Positions 24,782 to 32,940 of a DNA stretch of 64,000 nt are shown piece after piece. Source of the stretch: Streptomyces albiflavescens (GTDB taxonomy: Bacteria > Actinomycetota > Actinomycetes > Streptomycetales > Streptomycetaceae); contig NZ_BMMM01000002.1 in NCBI RefSeq assembly GCF_014645835.1, positions 180,388-244,387 on the forward strand, read 5' to 3'. The notes below the pieces were generated by a model, which saw only the letters and a program-made list of their open reading frames with translations, had not been told where the DNA came from and made no database searches. The translations under genes and the position numbers were made by a program. Within the stretch, counting starts at the first letter, position 1. Every line of letters begins with the position of its first letter.

Positions 24782-25626
24782 GTCGCGTATTCCTTCAGGG
24801 CGGACTCGATCAGTCGGATGGAGCGCTGAGGGCTCAACGCCGCTGCTCGCAAGCCGTCGAAGGCCCTCGTGTACTCACGCACATGATGAGCCCCTTCCAG
24901 ATAGACGGCATCGGTGATGCCGTCCCGATACACGATGTCCGGATCCTCCTGGTCGGGGAAGCCGAGCATGGTGAACGATCCTGTGACCGGGCAGGTGCCG
25001 GAGTCGAAGGGGAGCACCTGCAGGGTGACGCTTGGCAACTCCACTGATTCCAAGATGCGTTCGAGCTGCTCCCGCATCAGGGGTCGATCTCCGACGACTT
25101 TGCGGAGGGCACCCTCGCTCACGACGAACCAGGCATCCGGAGCTCCAGGGCGCGTCAGCATGGCCTGGCGCTCCATGCGTACACGTACAGCACGCTCAAT
25201 GTCTTCGGCAGGCAGGTGCGCGCCCGTCTTGTGGAGCTCAGAGGCGTACGCCGGGGTCTGCATCAGGCCGGGCAGCAGTTCGCACTGGTACTGGCGGAAC
25301 GTCGAGGCGTCCTGCTCCAAGCCGATGTAGATGTTGAACCACTCAGGAACACCCGCGCCGTGAACCTGCCACCAACCGCGCGTCTTGGCTTGCCGGGCCA
25401 ACGACTTGAGAAACTCGCGCAACTCGTCACTGGTGCCGTAGAACCGGCACAGTGCGTCGATGTCGGACGGCTGAATCCTGCCGCTTCCGGTCTCCATCCG
25501 GTTGACCTTGGAGCCGCTCCAGTCCAAAGCCTCGCCGACCTGAGCGCAGGTGAGGGCGCTTTTCTCGCGGAGCTTCTTCAGCTCGATCGAGAGGCGACGA
25601 CGGCGTGCCGTTGGCGAACCGGCCAT
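24778..25626 (-). CDS. XRE-family regulator with DUF5753 sensor domain (WhiJ-like)
   Basis: 282 residues. The N-terminal HTH_31 'LSIELKKLREKSALTCAQVGEALDWSGSKVNRMETGSGRIQPSDIDALCRFY' is followed by a DUF5753 domain ('YIGLEQDASTFRQYQCELLPGLMQTPAYASEL', 'RMERQAMLTRPGAPDAWFVVSEGALR'). It is coupled to the DUF397 gene and divergent from an ATP-binding regulator, the three-part arrangement of the whiJ locus that modulates development. The ATG has no very strong ribosome site. A 13-bp hairpin palindrome in the divergent promoter is the probable operator. Confidence 0.94.
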   Translation of the reverse strand: MAGSPTARRRRLSIELKKLREKSALTCAQVGEALDWSGSKVNRMETGSGRIQPSDIDALCRFYGTSDELREFLKSLARQAKTRGWWQVHGAGVPEWFNIYIGLEQDASTFRQYQCELLPGLMQTPAYASELHKTGAHLPAEDIERAVRVRMERQAMLTRPGAPDAWFVVSEGALRKVVGDRPLMREQLERILESVELPSVTLQVLPFDSGTCPVTGSFTMLGFPDQEDPDIVYRDGITDAVYLEGAHHVREYTRAFDGLRAAALSPQRSIRLIESALKEYAT

Positions 25627-25700
25627 CCCAACCTTCTTCCTTGTAACGGGAGTTCAGTCTCACGCCAAGACGTGTGCTTGCCAATCACTCGGAAGTGGGA

Positions 25701-25729
25701 ATCCCGCCGTGCACATTGCACGGCGGGAT
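25701..25729. promoter_or_regulatory. Perfect 13-bp inverted repeat between divergent regulators
   Basis: atcccgccgtgca and its exact complement flank a 3-nt centre (cat). It lies 75 bp upstream of the XRE gene start and 94 bp upstream of the ATP-binding gene. The position and symmetry suit a dimer operator controlling both genes. RNA hairpin formation is the alternative. Confidence 0.6.
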
Positions 25730-25823
25730 GCGCGGGCGCCATCCTAGCGAGCGACGCCACTCAGCGTGAGCGTGTGTAACGCTCCGCTGATCAGGTGGGG
25801 CTCAGGTAGAGAGGTGCCGACCG

Positions 25824-26486
25824 GTGAGAGGGGTCTCGGTGATTCAGCCGGCGTGTATGCCACGGAAGCCGTGGGACTTGGCCTTTACGGCAGAACCGGA
25901 GGAAGTAGCCGCCCTGCGCCGCATCATGCGGCTGCATCTCGGCCTCTGGGGTCTGCACGACTCCATCGACACGGCCCAACTCTGCGTCAGCGAAATGGTC
26001 TCCAACGTGATCGCGCATGTGGGCCCCGGCACACCAACCACCCTCGCCGTCTCGATAAACGGCACCTATCTGCGCATCGAGGTCCACGACCCCGACACCC
26101 GGGCTCTTCCGGCACTCCTGGATGCAGGCGTCGAGGCCGAGGGGGGACGAGGTATGGCACTTGTCGATGCCATTGCCGATCGATGGGGTGTGCAATTGAG
26201 TGCCGATCGGAAGGTGACGTGGTGTGAGCTGGCTACCTGCCTCCCCTCGGTGAGGGGGCAGGGGGAGGGTGCTCGTCTGATGCGAGTAGAGGCGATGCTC
26301 GGCCTGTATGGAGAGGTCAAGCTGCCGCGTGTGACGAGCTTCAGCCCGTTAAGCGTGGCTGTCGCGGAGGAAGCTGTGATCGACGTGATCACTGACCTAC
26401 TTCATTGGCTGAGGGCGTATGGCCGCGACGCTGACGAAGCTCTGGACAAGGCTCAGATGCGCTTCGAAGCGGACGGGTGTGGGTGA
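25824..26486 (+). CDS. ATP-binding regulator (HATPase_c, anti-sigma-like) with C-terminal extension
   Basis: 220 residues. The GHKL/HATPase_c fold shows the N box 'LCVSEMVSNVIAHVG', G1 'IEVHDPDTRALP' and G2 'GRGMALVDAIADRWGVQ'. These single-domain proteins in Streptomyces resemble RsbW/SpoIIAB kinases and are habitually paired with XRE/DUF397 genes. About 80 residues beyond the usual end (from 'LPSVRGQGEG' to 'MRFEADGCG') form an unusual helical extension. The GTG at 25824 is used; ATG 25857 is an alternative. It may act as partner or antagonist of the divergent XRE regulator. Confidence 0.88.
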   Translation: MRGVSVIQPACMPRKPWDLAFTAEPEEVAALRRIMRLHLGLWGLHDSIDTAQLCVSEMVSNVIAHVGPGTPTTLAVSINGTYLRIEVHDPDTRALPALLDAGVEAEGGRGMALVDAIADRWGVQLSADRKVTWCELATCLPSVRGQGEGARLMRVEAMLGLYGEVKLPRVTSFSPLSVAVAEEAVIDVITDLLHWLRAYGRDADEALDKAQMRFEADGCG

Positions 26487-26619
26487 GGTCGCGTTCTGTA
26501 TGCACTCATGTTGATACGTAGGCGCGCGATCCGGCCGTGGTCCGATTATTTTCAGCCATTGGGGACGTGGCTGAAGCGAGAGTGATTGTCGTTGATCGTT
26601 CGGTCGGCAGCATGTGTGC

Positions 26620-27555
26620 ATGAGTGCATACGAGGTCGTCATCGGGCATGTGAAGGGCATCGTGCCGGGGGAGCTCTTCGGTTCGCGGATGGCGGTGAAG
26701 CGAGCCGGGCTCACCAAGGAGCAGCAAGCGGGGATCTCTTGGGGGTTGGACGCGGAAGGCGTGCCCCTTGCTGACGCGATCGTGCTCAATAAGGGATATG
26801 AGGATGATCGTGATGGATGGGGCGAAGTTCTCTATACGGGTGCAGGTGGGCGTGATGAGTCGACCCGTCGGCAGGTCGAAGATCAGAGTTGGGAGAATCC
26901 GGGGAACGCCGGATTGGTGCGCAGTCACACCTTGGGGCACCCGGTACGCGTGATTCGCGGCTATAGGGGAGAGCCGAGCTATTCGCCGACCAGCGGATAC
27001 CGCTACGACGGGCTGTATCGGATAGCTCGGCACTGGCAGGAAAAGGGCATATCGGGATTTCAGATATGCCGGTTCGAGCTGCAGAGGCTCGCGGATGATC
27101 GGCAAGAGCTGACCCCGCTCGAGGAGCAGATCCACGATGTGATCGAGGGTCAGCCTCCGAGGAAGGCGAGCACGGTCGAACGCATCGTTCGCGATACGGC
27201 GGTCATTCGTCGGGTGAAGCGGTGGCACGGCTATCGCTGTCAGGTGTGTCGTCTTGCCCTGGCGATAGGTCCGGATGACGCCAACTACGCCGAGGGTGCC
27301 CACATTCAGGCGCTGGGGAAGCAGGGTAATGGACCCGATGTGGACGGGAATGTCCTATGCCTCTGTCCTAACTGCCATATTCGGTTGGACCGTGGGGCTA
27401 TCTACCTGACGGATGCATTGGACGTGATCGACAGGTTCGGGTCAGAAGCAGCCCCACGGATGACCAAGCTGGCAACGGTGCCTGAACATCGCATACAGCA
27501 GAAGTTCGTCCGGGCTCACCGACGGTTTTGGAACATTGACAGGGTGGACGTCTAG
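26620..27555 (+). CDS. SRA-HNH modification-dependent restriction endonuclease (type IV)
   Basis: 311 residues. The N-terminal SRA/YDG domain (about 1-160) has 'GELFGSRMAVKRAGLTKEQQAG', 'KGYEDDRDGWGEVLYTGAGGRD', 'HPVRVIRGYRGE' and 'YRYDGLYRIARHWQEKGISGFQICRFEL'; it flips and reads a modified cytosine. The C-terminal HNH has 'YRCQVCRLAL', 'EGAHIQALG', 'GNVLCLCPNCHIRLDRG'. The architecture matches characterised actinobacterial SRA-HNH enzymes that cut 5-methylcytosine DNA. GTG 26614 is an in-frame alternative start. Codon use (ATA, GAT, GGA, TAT) is less GC-biased than its neighbours, suggesting transfer. It follows the ATP-binding gene by 133 bp on the same strand. Confidence 0.93.
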   Translation: MSAYEVVIGHVKGIVPGELFGSRMAVKRAGLTKEQQAGISWGLDAEGVPLADAIVLNKGYEDDRDGWGEVLYTGAGGRDESTRRQVEDQSWENPGNAGLVRSHTLGHPVRVIRGYRGEPSYSPTSGYRYDGLYRIARHWQEKGISGFQICRFELQRLADDRQELTPLEEQIHDVIEGQPPRKASTVERIVRDTAVIRRVKRWHGYRCQVCRLALAIGPDDANYAEGAHIQALGKQGNGPDVDGNVLCLCPNCHIRLDRGAIYLTDALDVIDRFGSEAAPRMTKLATVPEHRIQQKFVRAHRRFWNIDRVDV

Positions 27556-27608
27556 CTCACTGGCAGCGATGACCGGTGCTTAGTCCCGGCTAGCACGTCG
27601 GCTGCCGG

Positions 27609-28628
27609 TCATTCGGCATTCCCCCCGTGGCACTCCGCGTATGTCCGGCCCGACCCGCACCAACACATGGCCCCCTTCTGCGGCGGCCAAGCCACCGCCC
27701 GCCCCCGGGCCGCCAAGGTCGTCGCGTACTGCGGTAGCAGCGTCGCGTCCGACGGTGACGATGCCTCCGAGGCGGCGAAGGCCTCGTACGACGGGACCGT
27801 GCCCGTGACGATGCCCAGGTTCGGGGTGCCGGAGGCCGCCAGCTCCCGTAGTGACGCCTCTATGGTCGCCAGGTGGTCATCGTGGGACGGGTACTCCGAG
27901 GACAGGGGCGCGTACGCCGTCAGGAGCTCTGCCAGTTCGTCGGCCGGCCAGTGGAGGACCGCCACTGGGAACGGGCGGGAGAGGGCCTCCCGGTACGCCC
28001 CGAGTTCCGCTCGGAGGCGGCTGATCTCCGCCTCCAGCTCCGCCGGGTTGTCCGAGCCGAGGGACCAGACCCGCTTGGGGTCGTGGAGTTCGTCCAGGGA
28101 GACCGGGGACGAGTGGAGGGTGTCGGCCAGGGTGTCCCAGTCGTCGTGGGTCGCGCCCAGCATCCTGCGTACCCGATGGCGGCCGAAGAGTACGGGGAGG
28201 GTGGAGTACGGGGGCTCCGGGACGTCCGCCAGCAGCAGGGTGGCGGCCTGCGTGAACGTCTCCTGCGCCGCCTCCAGCTCGTCGTGGTTCTCCAGCGCCT
28301 CCGCGACGATCACCCAGGGGGCGGGGTCGCGCGGCGCCGCGGCACGGACACCGTCGATGATCGCGCGTGCTTCCGCCTCGTGGCCGTACTCCCAGAGGTT
28401 CGACGCCTTCAGGGCGCGGACCAGGTGGGGGCTCTCGAGCGGGGTGGAGGAGGACAGCAGGCTGTCGTAGAGCGACGTGGCGCCGGGGCGGTCGCCGGAC
28501 AGTTCGAGGTGGGCCGCGGCCTGCAGGAGCAGGTGTTCGGCATCCTCGGGGTAGAGGCCGGCAATCCGCTCCAGGCGTGCTGCTTCGGCGTTGTGGTCGA
28601 CGTTCTCGGCAGGCGTGTCGGGGCGCAT
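27609..28628 (-). CDS. Tetratricopeptide-like protein with C-terminal SEC-C zinc motif
   Basis: 339 residues. Residues 10-140 form helical TPR-type repeats ('RLERIAGLYPEDAEHLLLQAAAHLELSGDRPGA'). The final 20 residues hold the SEC-C zinc-binding motif 'MCWCGSGRTYAECHG', as at the end of SecA, which binds SecB or ribosomes. The function is not established. The ATG at 28628 starts the conserved sequence; upstream in-frame codons read through an 8-bp tandem repeat. Confidence 0.88.
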   Translation of the reverse strand: MRPDTPAENVDHNAEAARLERIAGLYPEDAEHLLLQAAAHLELSGDRPGATSLYDSLLSSSTPLESPHLVRALKASNLWEYGHEAEARAIIDGVRAAAPRDPAPWVIVAEALENHDELEAAQETFTQAATLLLADVPEPPYSTLPVLFGRHRVRRMLGATHDDWDTLADTLHSSPVSLDELHDPKRVWSLGSDNPAELEAEISRLRAELGAYREALSRPFPVAVLHWPADELAELLTAYAPLSSEYPSHDDHLATIEASLRELAASGTPNLGIVTGTVPSYEAFAASEASSPSDATLLPQYATTLAARGRAVAWPPQKGAMCWCGSGRTYAECHGGNAE

Positions 28629-28700
28629 GGGGGACACCGTACTGCCGTTGACGTACCAGGGAGAGATAGCTGCAGGCCAGAGGGCAGGATCATGCCGCTG

Positions 28701-28772
28701 CCCGGCCTCCCGGCCTCCCGGCCTCCCGGCCTCCCGGCCTCCCGGCCTCCCGGCCTCCCGGCCTCCCGGCCT
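28701..28772. repeat. Nine perfect copies of an 8-bp repeat
   Basis: cccggcct is repeated nine times without error, between the start of the SEC-C gene and the end of the DUF3592 gene. An 8-mer is not a codon multiple, consistent with a non-coding location. Perfect identity implies recent expansion or ongoing slippage. Confidence 0.95.
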
Positions 28773-28773
28773 C

Positions 28774-28855
28774 ATCAGTACCGGTATTCCTCCGGCAGCG
28801 GCGTCGCGATCCGGATCAGTACCGGTATCCCTCCGGCAGCAGTGTCGCGATCCGG
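28774..28855. repeat. 41-bp tandem duplication of a gene's 3' end
   Basis: atcagtaccggtat... (41 bp) occurs at 28774-28814 and 28815-28855, with a third partial start. The second copy is the last 13 codons and stop of the DUF3592 gene on the minus strand; the first copy is its downstream duplicate, differing at three positions. Confidence 0.9.
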
Positions 28856-29253
28856 ATCAGTACCGCCGTCAGCGCGCCCGCCCACAGCAGGACGCCGAGC
28901 CATGCGCCGAGCACCGCCGAGCGGTAGCGGTCCGGGGCGTCCAGGGTCACCGAGTCCGGGGAGCCCGGCGTGCACAGGAGGCGGACGCGGCTGCCCTCGG
29001 GCAGGGCGTGGGCGCCGATCGTGTCGGGGACCGCGCGTTCGTGCTCCACCCCGTCGTCGCCGGTCCAGCGGACGACGGGGTGGAGGGTGGCGTACGTCGC
29101 CTCGCGGGAGGCTATGTGACCGGTGACCGTGCCCTCCACGCGGCGGGCGGTGCGGCGCAGGACGTGTTCGGTGACGGCGACCATGCCCTGTTGGCCGGTC
29201 ACCGCCACGCCTGCGAGGAAGGGGATCAGGGCCAGCAGCCAGTACGCACTCAT
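28816..29253 (-). CDS. DUF3592 membrane protein
   Basis: 145 residues. N-terminal and C-terminal membrane helices (YWLLALIPFLAGVAVTG; AVLGAWLGVLLWAGALTAVLI) flank a beta-rich central domain ('RVEGTVTGHIASREATYATLHPVVRW', 'GSRVRLLCTPGSPDSV'), the DUF3592 pattern. Function is unknown. ATG 29253 begins the first helix; the longer in-frame start at 29451 would translate a tandem repeat. Its 3' end is tandemly duplicated downstream. Confidence 0.85.
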   Translation of the reverse strand: MSAYWLLALIPFLAGVAVTGQQGMVAVTEHVLRRTARRVEGTVTGHIASREATYATLHPVVRWTGDDGVEHERAVPDTIGAHALPEGSRVRLLCTPGSPDSVTLDAPDRYRSAVLGAWLGVLLWAGALTAVLIRIATLLPEGYRY

Positions 29254-29342
29254 GGCCAGGGAGTTTATGGGGGTGGGGAGTTGGGGGCACAGCGTGCCCG
29301 GGATGTGGCGTCTCCGGGCCGGGCCTTTCCCCTCTATAGAGC

Positions 29343-29507
29343 CCTCGCGCAGGGCCCGTCGCACAGGGGCCCCTCCCACAGGGGTCCTCGCGCAGGGCCC
29401 CCTCCCACAGGGCCCCCTCCCACAGGGGTCCTCGCGCAGGGCCCGTCGCACAGGGGTCCTCGCCCAGGGGTCCGTCGCACAGGGCTCCTCACATAGGGCC
29501 CCTCACA
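29343..29507. repeat. About eleven 13-15 bp tandem repeats abutting the GH30 stop codon
   Basis: Units such as cctcgcgcagggcc, cgtcgcacaggggt and ccctcccacagggg alternate over 165 bp. The array overlaps the TGA of the GH30 gene on the minus strand and forms its entire 3' untranslated region. Confidence 0.85.
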
Positions 29508-30978
29508 CCACCACCCCGTCCACCTGCAACGTCTGCACCGCCCCCGCCGCGAACGGCACGGCGACCGACTTCCCGCTCAGGTAGGTGTCGGAGTGCGCCG
29601 TGTACCGGTCACCCGTGCCCGACGTCAGCGTGTTCCAGCGCGGGACCAGGCCGCCCGTGCCGCCCGTCACCGTCGAGAAGCGGGAGAGGTCGAACGTCAG
29701 GGTCTGGGAGGACGTCGCCTTGTTCACTGCCACCATCACCAGGCGTTTCGCCGTCGCGTCGTACGCGCCCACCGCGTAGTCCACGCCCACGTCGACGATC
29801 GTCATCCCGGGGCGGATGTGGCGGGTGAATTGCGCCATGACGTAATACTTCGTCTGGACCGCGCCGGCTGTCAGCGTGCTCGCGTCGTACGCGATCGTCG
29901 CCCAGCCCGAGGACGGGTCCATGACCTGCCAGTAGACCCAGGCGGTCGGGTGCAGCCAGCGGAAGTCCAGGAGGAGGTTGCTCGCCATGGTGAGGCCGGT
30001 GCCGTCGCTGTCGCCGTACTCGGAGTTCCACAGGCCCTTGCCCGCCGTGGTCACCACGTCCGTGTAGAGAAGGTCGCGGCGGCCGCCCGAACCCTGGTAG
30101 CCGTGTACGTTGACGCGGTTCACCAGCGCCTTCGTCGACGTCCCGAACGAACTCCACGTCGTACGGGCCAGGTCGTAGCTCGTCTCGTCCGATGCCGAGA
30201 TCTTCGTGCCCGTCAGGCCTCGTTTGTCCAACTCGCTGCGCAGGTACGGGAGTACGGCCGCCTGGACCGACGCGTCCATGTGGCAGCCCTCCTGGGTTCC
30301 GGTGGCGGTCCACCAGCTGGAGGACGGTTCGTTGAAGGCCTCGACCGTGGAGAAGTTCACGCCCCAGTTCGTCTTCGCGTAGAGGGCGACCGCCGCCAGG
30401 TGGGAGGCGTGCTGGCGGTAGTTCCAGGACTGGAGGTTGTTGCCGCCGCCGGATGCGCCCGAGGGGTTGTGGTTCAGGCACATCCACCACATGGGGGAGT
30501 TGGCGAACAGTTCGCTCGTCGCGCCGCGTGACGTCGCCTTCAGCAGCATGGCCCGCTGGGTGGCGTCGGCCGTCCACTTCCAGGCCGAGGAGGTCGGGTC
30601 CTCGTTGTTCCAGTCCTGCCAGTAGCCCTCGATCTGCTTGAAGGAGGGGATGTTGGCGGAGGCGACCATCGATTCGCCGTTCACGCTGTTCCAGCTGCAC
30701 GCGCCCAGGTTGTAGCGGGCGATGTTGAGGCCCAGGCCGGGGAGCGACGTGCCGTTGTACGTCGTCGACTTGGTGGTGAAGAAGATGTCCGCGAAGTCGT
30801 CCCGGGCGCCGAACACGTTGGCCCACCAGGCAAGCGAAGTGCCCCAGCCCTCCCATTTCCCGTATGTCGTGGTGGGGTTGACGGCGATCGTCGCGTCCGC
30901 GCGGGCGGTGCCCGTCGCCAGGGCGCCGCCGAGGACCGTGCCGCCCGCCGCGGCCAGCAGTGTTCTGCGTCGGATCAT
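29503..30978 (-). CDS. Secreted GH30-type glycoside hydrolase (beta-1,6-galactanase-like)
   Basis: 491 residues. A Tat signal peptide (MIRRRTLLAAAGGTVLGGALATGTARA) is followed by a (beta/alpha)8 barrel and a C-terminal beta domain. The acid/base Glu is in 'STVEAFNEPSSSWW' and the nucleophile Glu in 'KGLWNSEYGDSDG'. 'GKWEGWGTSLAWWANVFG' and 'GLNIARYNLGACSW' are typical of clan A family 30. It probably cuts plant arabinogalactan or a related beta-linked glycan outside the cell; the exact linkage is inferred. ATG 30978 is chosen because it starts the signal peptide. Confidence 0.88.
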   Translation of the reverse strand: MIRRRTLLAAAGGTVLGGALATGTARADATIAVNPTTTYGKWEGWGTSLAWWANVFGARDDFADIFFTTKSTTYNGTSLPGLGLNIARYNLGACSWNSVNGESMVASANIPSFKQIEGYWQDWNNEDPTSSAWKWTADATQRAMLLKATSRGATSELFANSPMWWMCLNHNPSGASGGGNNLQSWNYRQHASHLAAVALYAKTNWGVNFSTVEAFNEPSSSWWTATGTQEGCHMDASVQAAVLPYLRSELDKRGLTGTKISASDETSYDLARTTWSSFGTSTKALVNRVNVHGYQGSGGRRDLLYTDVVTTAGKGLWNSEYGDSDGTGLTMASNLLLDFRWLHPTAWVYWQVMDPSSGWATIAYDASTLTAGAVQTKYYVMAQFTRHIRPGMTIVDVGVDYAVGAYDATAKRLVMVAVNKATSSQTLTFDLSRFSTVTGGTGGLVPRWNTLTSGTGDRYTAHSDTYLSGKSVAVPFAAGAVQTLQVDGVVV

Positions 30979-31236
30979 GGCTTCTCCGTCCCGCTCGACT
31001 GCCGGTCGTCCCATCGGCGCCGGCTCGTTCGGCCGATGCCCTCCCGAGGCATCGGTAGGAAGCATCGGGTGTGGCGTGTGAGGTTGTCGAGGGTTGTGAC
31101 AGCCCTTTCTAAAACCGGTGTATGAAGTGCTCTCTGGCTTGCGAGGCTGTCAGGAGGCGTACAGGGCTGGTGACTTGGAGGAGCACCGCTTATCGTGCGG
31201 GCCCGGCGAGGAGGCGTACCGGAAGGAGGCGTACGG

Positions 31237-32049
31237 ATGCCGGCTCCCGCGGTCGTCCATCACGGCACCCGGCGGCGGCGTGCCGCGTACGCGCGCGTGT
31301 TCTGGGCCGGCGGCGAGCTCGCCGTCACCCTCGGAGTCGTCCTCCTGCTCCTCGTCGTCCATCAGCTGTGGTGGACCAACCGGGAGGCCCAGCACAACGC
31401 CCAGCGCAAGGTGCAGGCGCTGGAGCGGGAGTGGGGGAGTCCGTCGTCGACGGGAGACGTGAACGGCGCGGAGGGTGCCGGGAGTTCCGACGGCTCGGGT
31501 GCCGCGGGCGGATCCGGCGGTCGCGGAACACCGAACTCGGCCGGCGCGCGAGGCGCTGACACCGGCGCCGGCAACGGCGCCCGGTCGGGGCCCCGTTGGT
31601 CCCAGGCCTACGCCATCCTCACCATCCCCCGCCTCTCCCTCCGTGTCCCCGTCGCCGAGGGCGTCAGCAAGCCGAACGTTCTCAACAAGGGGTATGTCGG
31701 CCACTACAAGGGCACCCAACAGCCGGGCCAGGCAGGGAACTTCGCGCTCGCCGGGCACCGGAACACCCACGGCGAACCGTTCCGGTACATCAACCGGCTG
31801 AAGCGCGGCGACACGATCACGGTCGAGACGAAGACCGCGCTCTACACGTACGTCGTCGACAAGGCCCTTCCGCAGACCTCGGCGCGGGACAGCGGGGTCA
31901 TCCGCAGTGTGCCGCGCAGCACCGAGCGGCCGTCGTACGGGTACAGCGAGCCCGGGTACTACATCACCCTCACCACCTGCACTCCCGAGTACACGTCCAA
32001 GTACCGGATGGCGGTGTGGGGGAAGCTGCGGTCCATGCGGCCTCGGTAG
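31237..32049 (+). CDS. srtE: Class E sortase
   Basis: 270 residues. It cleaves LAxTG-type sorting signals and joins surface proteins to peptidoglycan. A cytoplasmic N-terminus precedes one membrane helix (LAVTLGVVLLLLVVHQLWW), a Gly/Ser-rich linker of about 55 residues, and the sortase barrel. The catalytic His is in 'FALAGHRNTHGEPF', Cys in 'ITLTTCTPEYTSKYR', with the Arg at its end. The ATG has GGAGG upstream. No substrate gene is adjacent; one candidate with LARTG lies at 41230-42150. Confidence 0.92.
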   Translation: MPAPAVVHHGTRRRRAAYARVFWAGGELAVTLGVVLLLLVVHQLWWTNREAQHNAQRKVQALEREWGSPSSTGDVNGAEGAGSSDGSGAAGGSGGRGTPNSAGARGADTGAGNGARSGPRWSQAYAILTIPRLSLRVPVAEGVSKPNVLNKGYVGHYKGTQQPGQAGNFALAGHRNTHGEPFRYINRLKRGDTITVETKTALYTYVVDKALPQTSARDSGVIRSVPRSTERPSYGYSEPGYYITLTTCTPEYTSKYRMAVWGKLRSMRPR

Positions 32050-32052
32050 ACC

Positions 32053-32135
32053 CGTGGGCCTTATGGGTTCTTATGGCCTCTCATGAGCTCTCATGGGCTC
32101 TCATGGGGCCTTATGGGGTCTCGCGGAGCCTCGTG
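32053..32135. repeat. 10-bp periodic repeat after the sortase gene
   Basis: Eight decamers of the type atggg(c/t)ctct follow the srtE stop codon in strict 10-bp phase. The 10-bp period equals about one helical turn. Confidence 0.8.
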
Positions 32136-32183
32136 CTGTATCAGGCGGTGTTCCGGACTCCGCACTCTTGTCGATCTCGCGGG

Positions 32184-32621
32184 TCAGCCTTCGGAGGGAC
32201 GCGGGGCGCGCAGGTGCGCCCGTTCCTTCAGCTCCTCCTCGTCGACCAACGTGAGCATCGGCTGACCCGGCGCGCACACCATGGTCACCACGAACTTGGT
32301 CGATGCGTCCGACAGGGCGTTGCCGTCCTGGTAGTGGATCACGTCACCGCCTGGCTCCCAGAACGTTCCACCGGCCTCGACCACACGCTCCGGCTCACCC
32401 TCGAGCTCGAACCGGAGCGCGCCCTCCATCACGTAGCCGAACGACGGGCCCGAGTGGCGATGCGGAGGGAGCCCGGGGTGACCGGGAGGCCACTCGACGA
32501 GGATGGTCATTCCCGAACCACCTTCGGGAAAGAAGGGCGGAGTGACTTCCTGCAGCAACTTGACTTCGGGCGGCAAGGAGACCTCGGGGGCGCTCCCGTG
32601 CTCTGGGTTCTTCGCTGACAT
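32184..32621 (-). CDS. Cupin domain protein
   Basis: 145 residues, one conserved beta-barrel. The metal motif is 'PPHRHSGPSFGYVMEGALRFEL' (HxH...E) with a second half 'WEPGGDVIHYQDG'. It could be an enzyme or a binding protein. ATG 32621 with GGAGGTG 8 nt upstream is clear. The cupin-fold Glu-rich C-terminus 'LVDEEELKERAHLRAP' is unremarkable. The 318-bp gap upstream carries its promoter and the 30-bp direct repeat at 32881-32940; the rest shows nothing else. Confidence 0.88.
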   Translation of the reverse strand: MSAKNPEHGSAPEVSLPPEVKLLQEVTPPFFPEGGSGMTILVEWPPGHPGLPPHRHSGPSFGYVMEGALRFELEGEPERVVEAGGTFWEPGGDVIHYQDGNALSDASTKFVVTMVCAPGQPMLTLVDEEELKERAHLRAPRPSEG

Positions 32622-32880
32622 GTACCACACCTCCGTAAGCCCGCCCGGAATGGACGATCTTGCGTCGGCCACCGCATTCCGGACCGGTATTCCGACCCAC
32701 TCGTTCGGCGGCGACCGAGTTCGCCGGTTCCCGGCTCACACCACTCGCTTCATGATGAGGACAAGCCGCAGCCCGCATCCGTGACAGGCCGTGTGCCTTC
32801 TGCCTCGCCCAAACGGTCTCGACACCACCCTGCCTCGCGTCGGCGGCCGCCACAATCCGGGAGCCAGCGGCATCGAGACC

Positions 32881-32940
32881 GCGTCGCGCCATGTCATCGG
32901 CGGGCATCTCTCGTCGCGCCATGTCATCGGCGGGCATCTC
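32881..32940. repeat. Two 30-bp direct repeats abutting a stop codon
   Basis: cgtcgcgccatgtcatcggc... occurs twice (32881-32910, 32911-32940) with one difference. The second copy touches the TAG stop of the minus-strand gene at 32940. There is no third copy. Confidence 0.9.
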
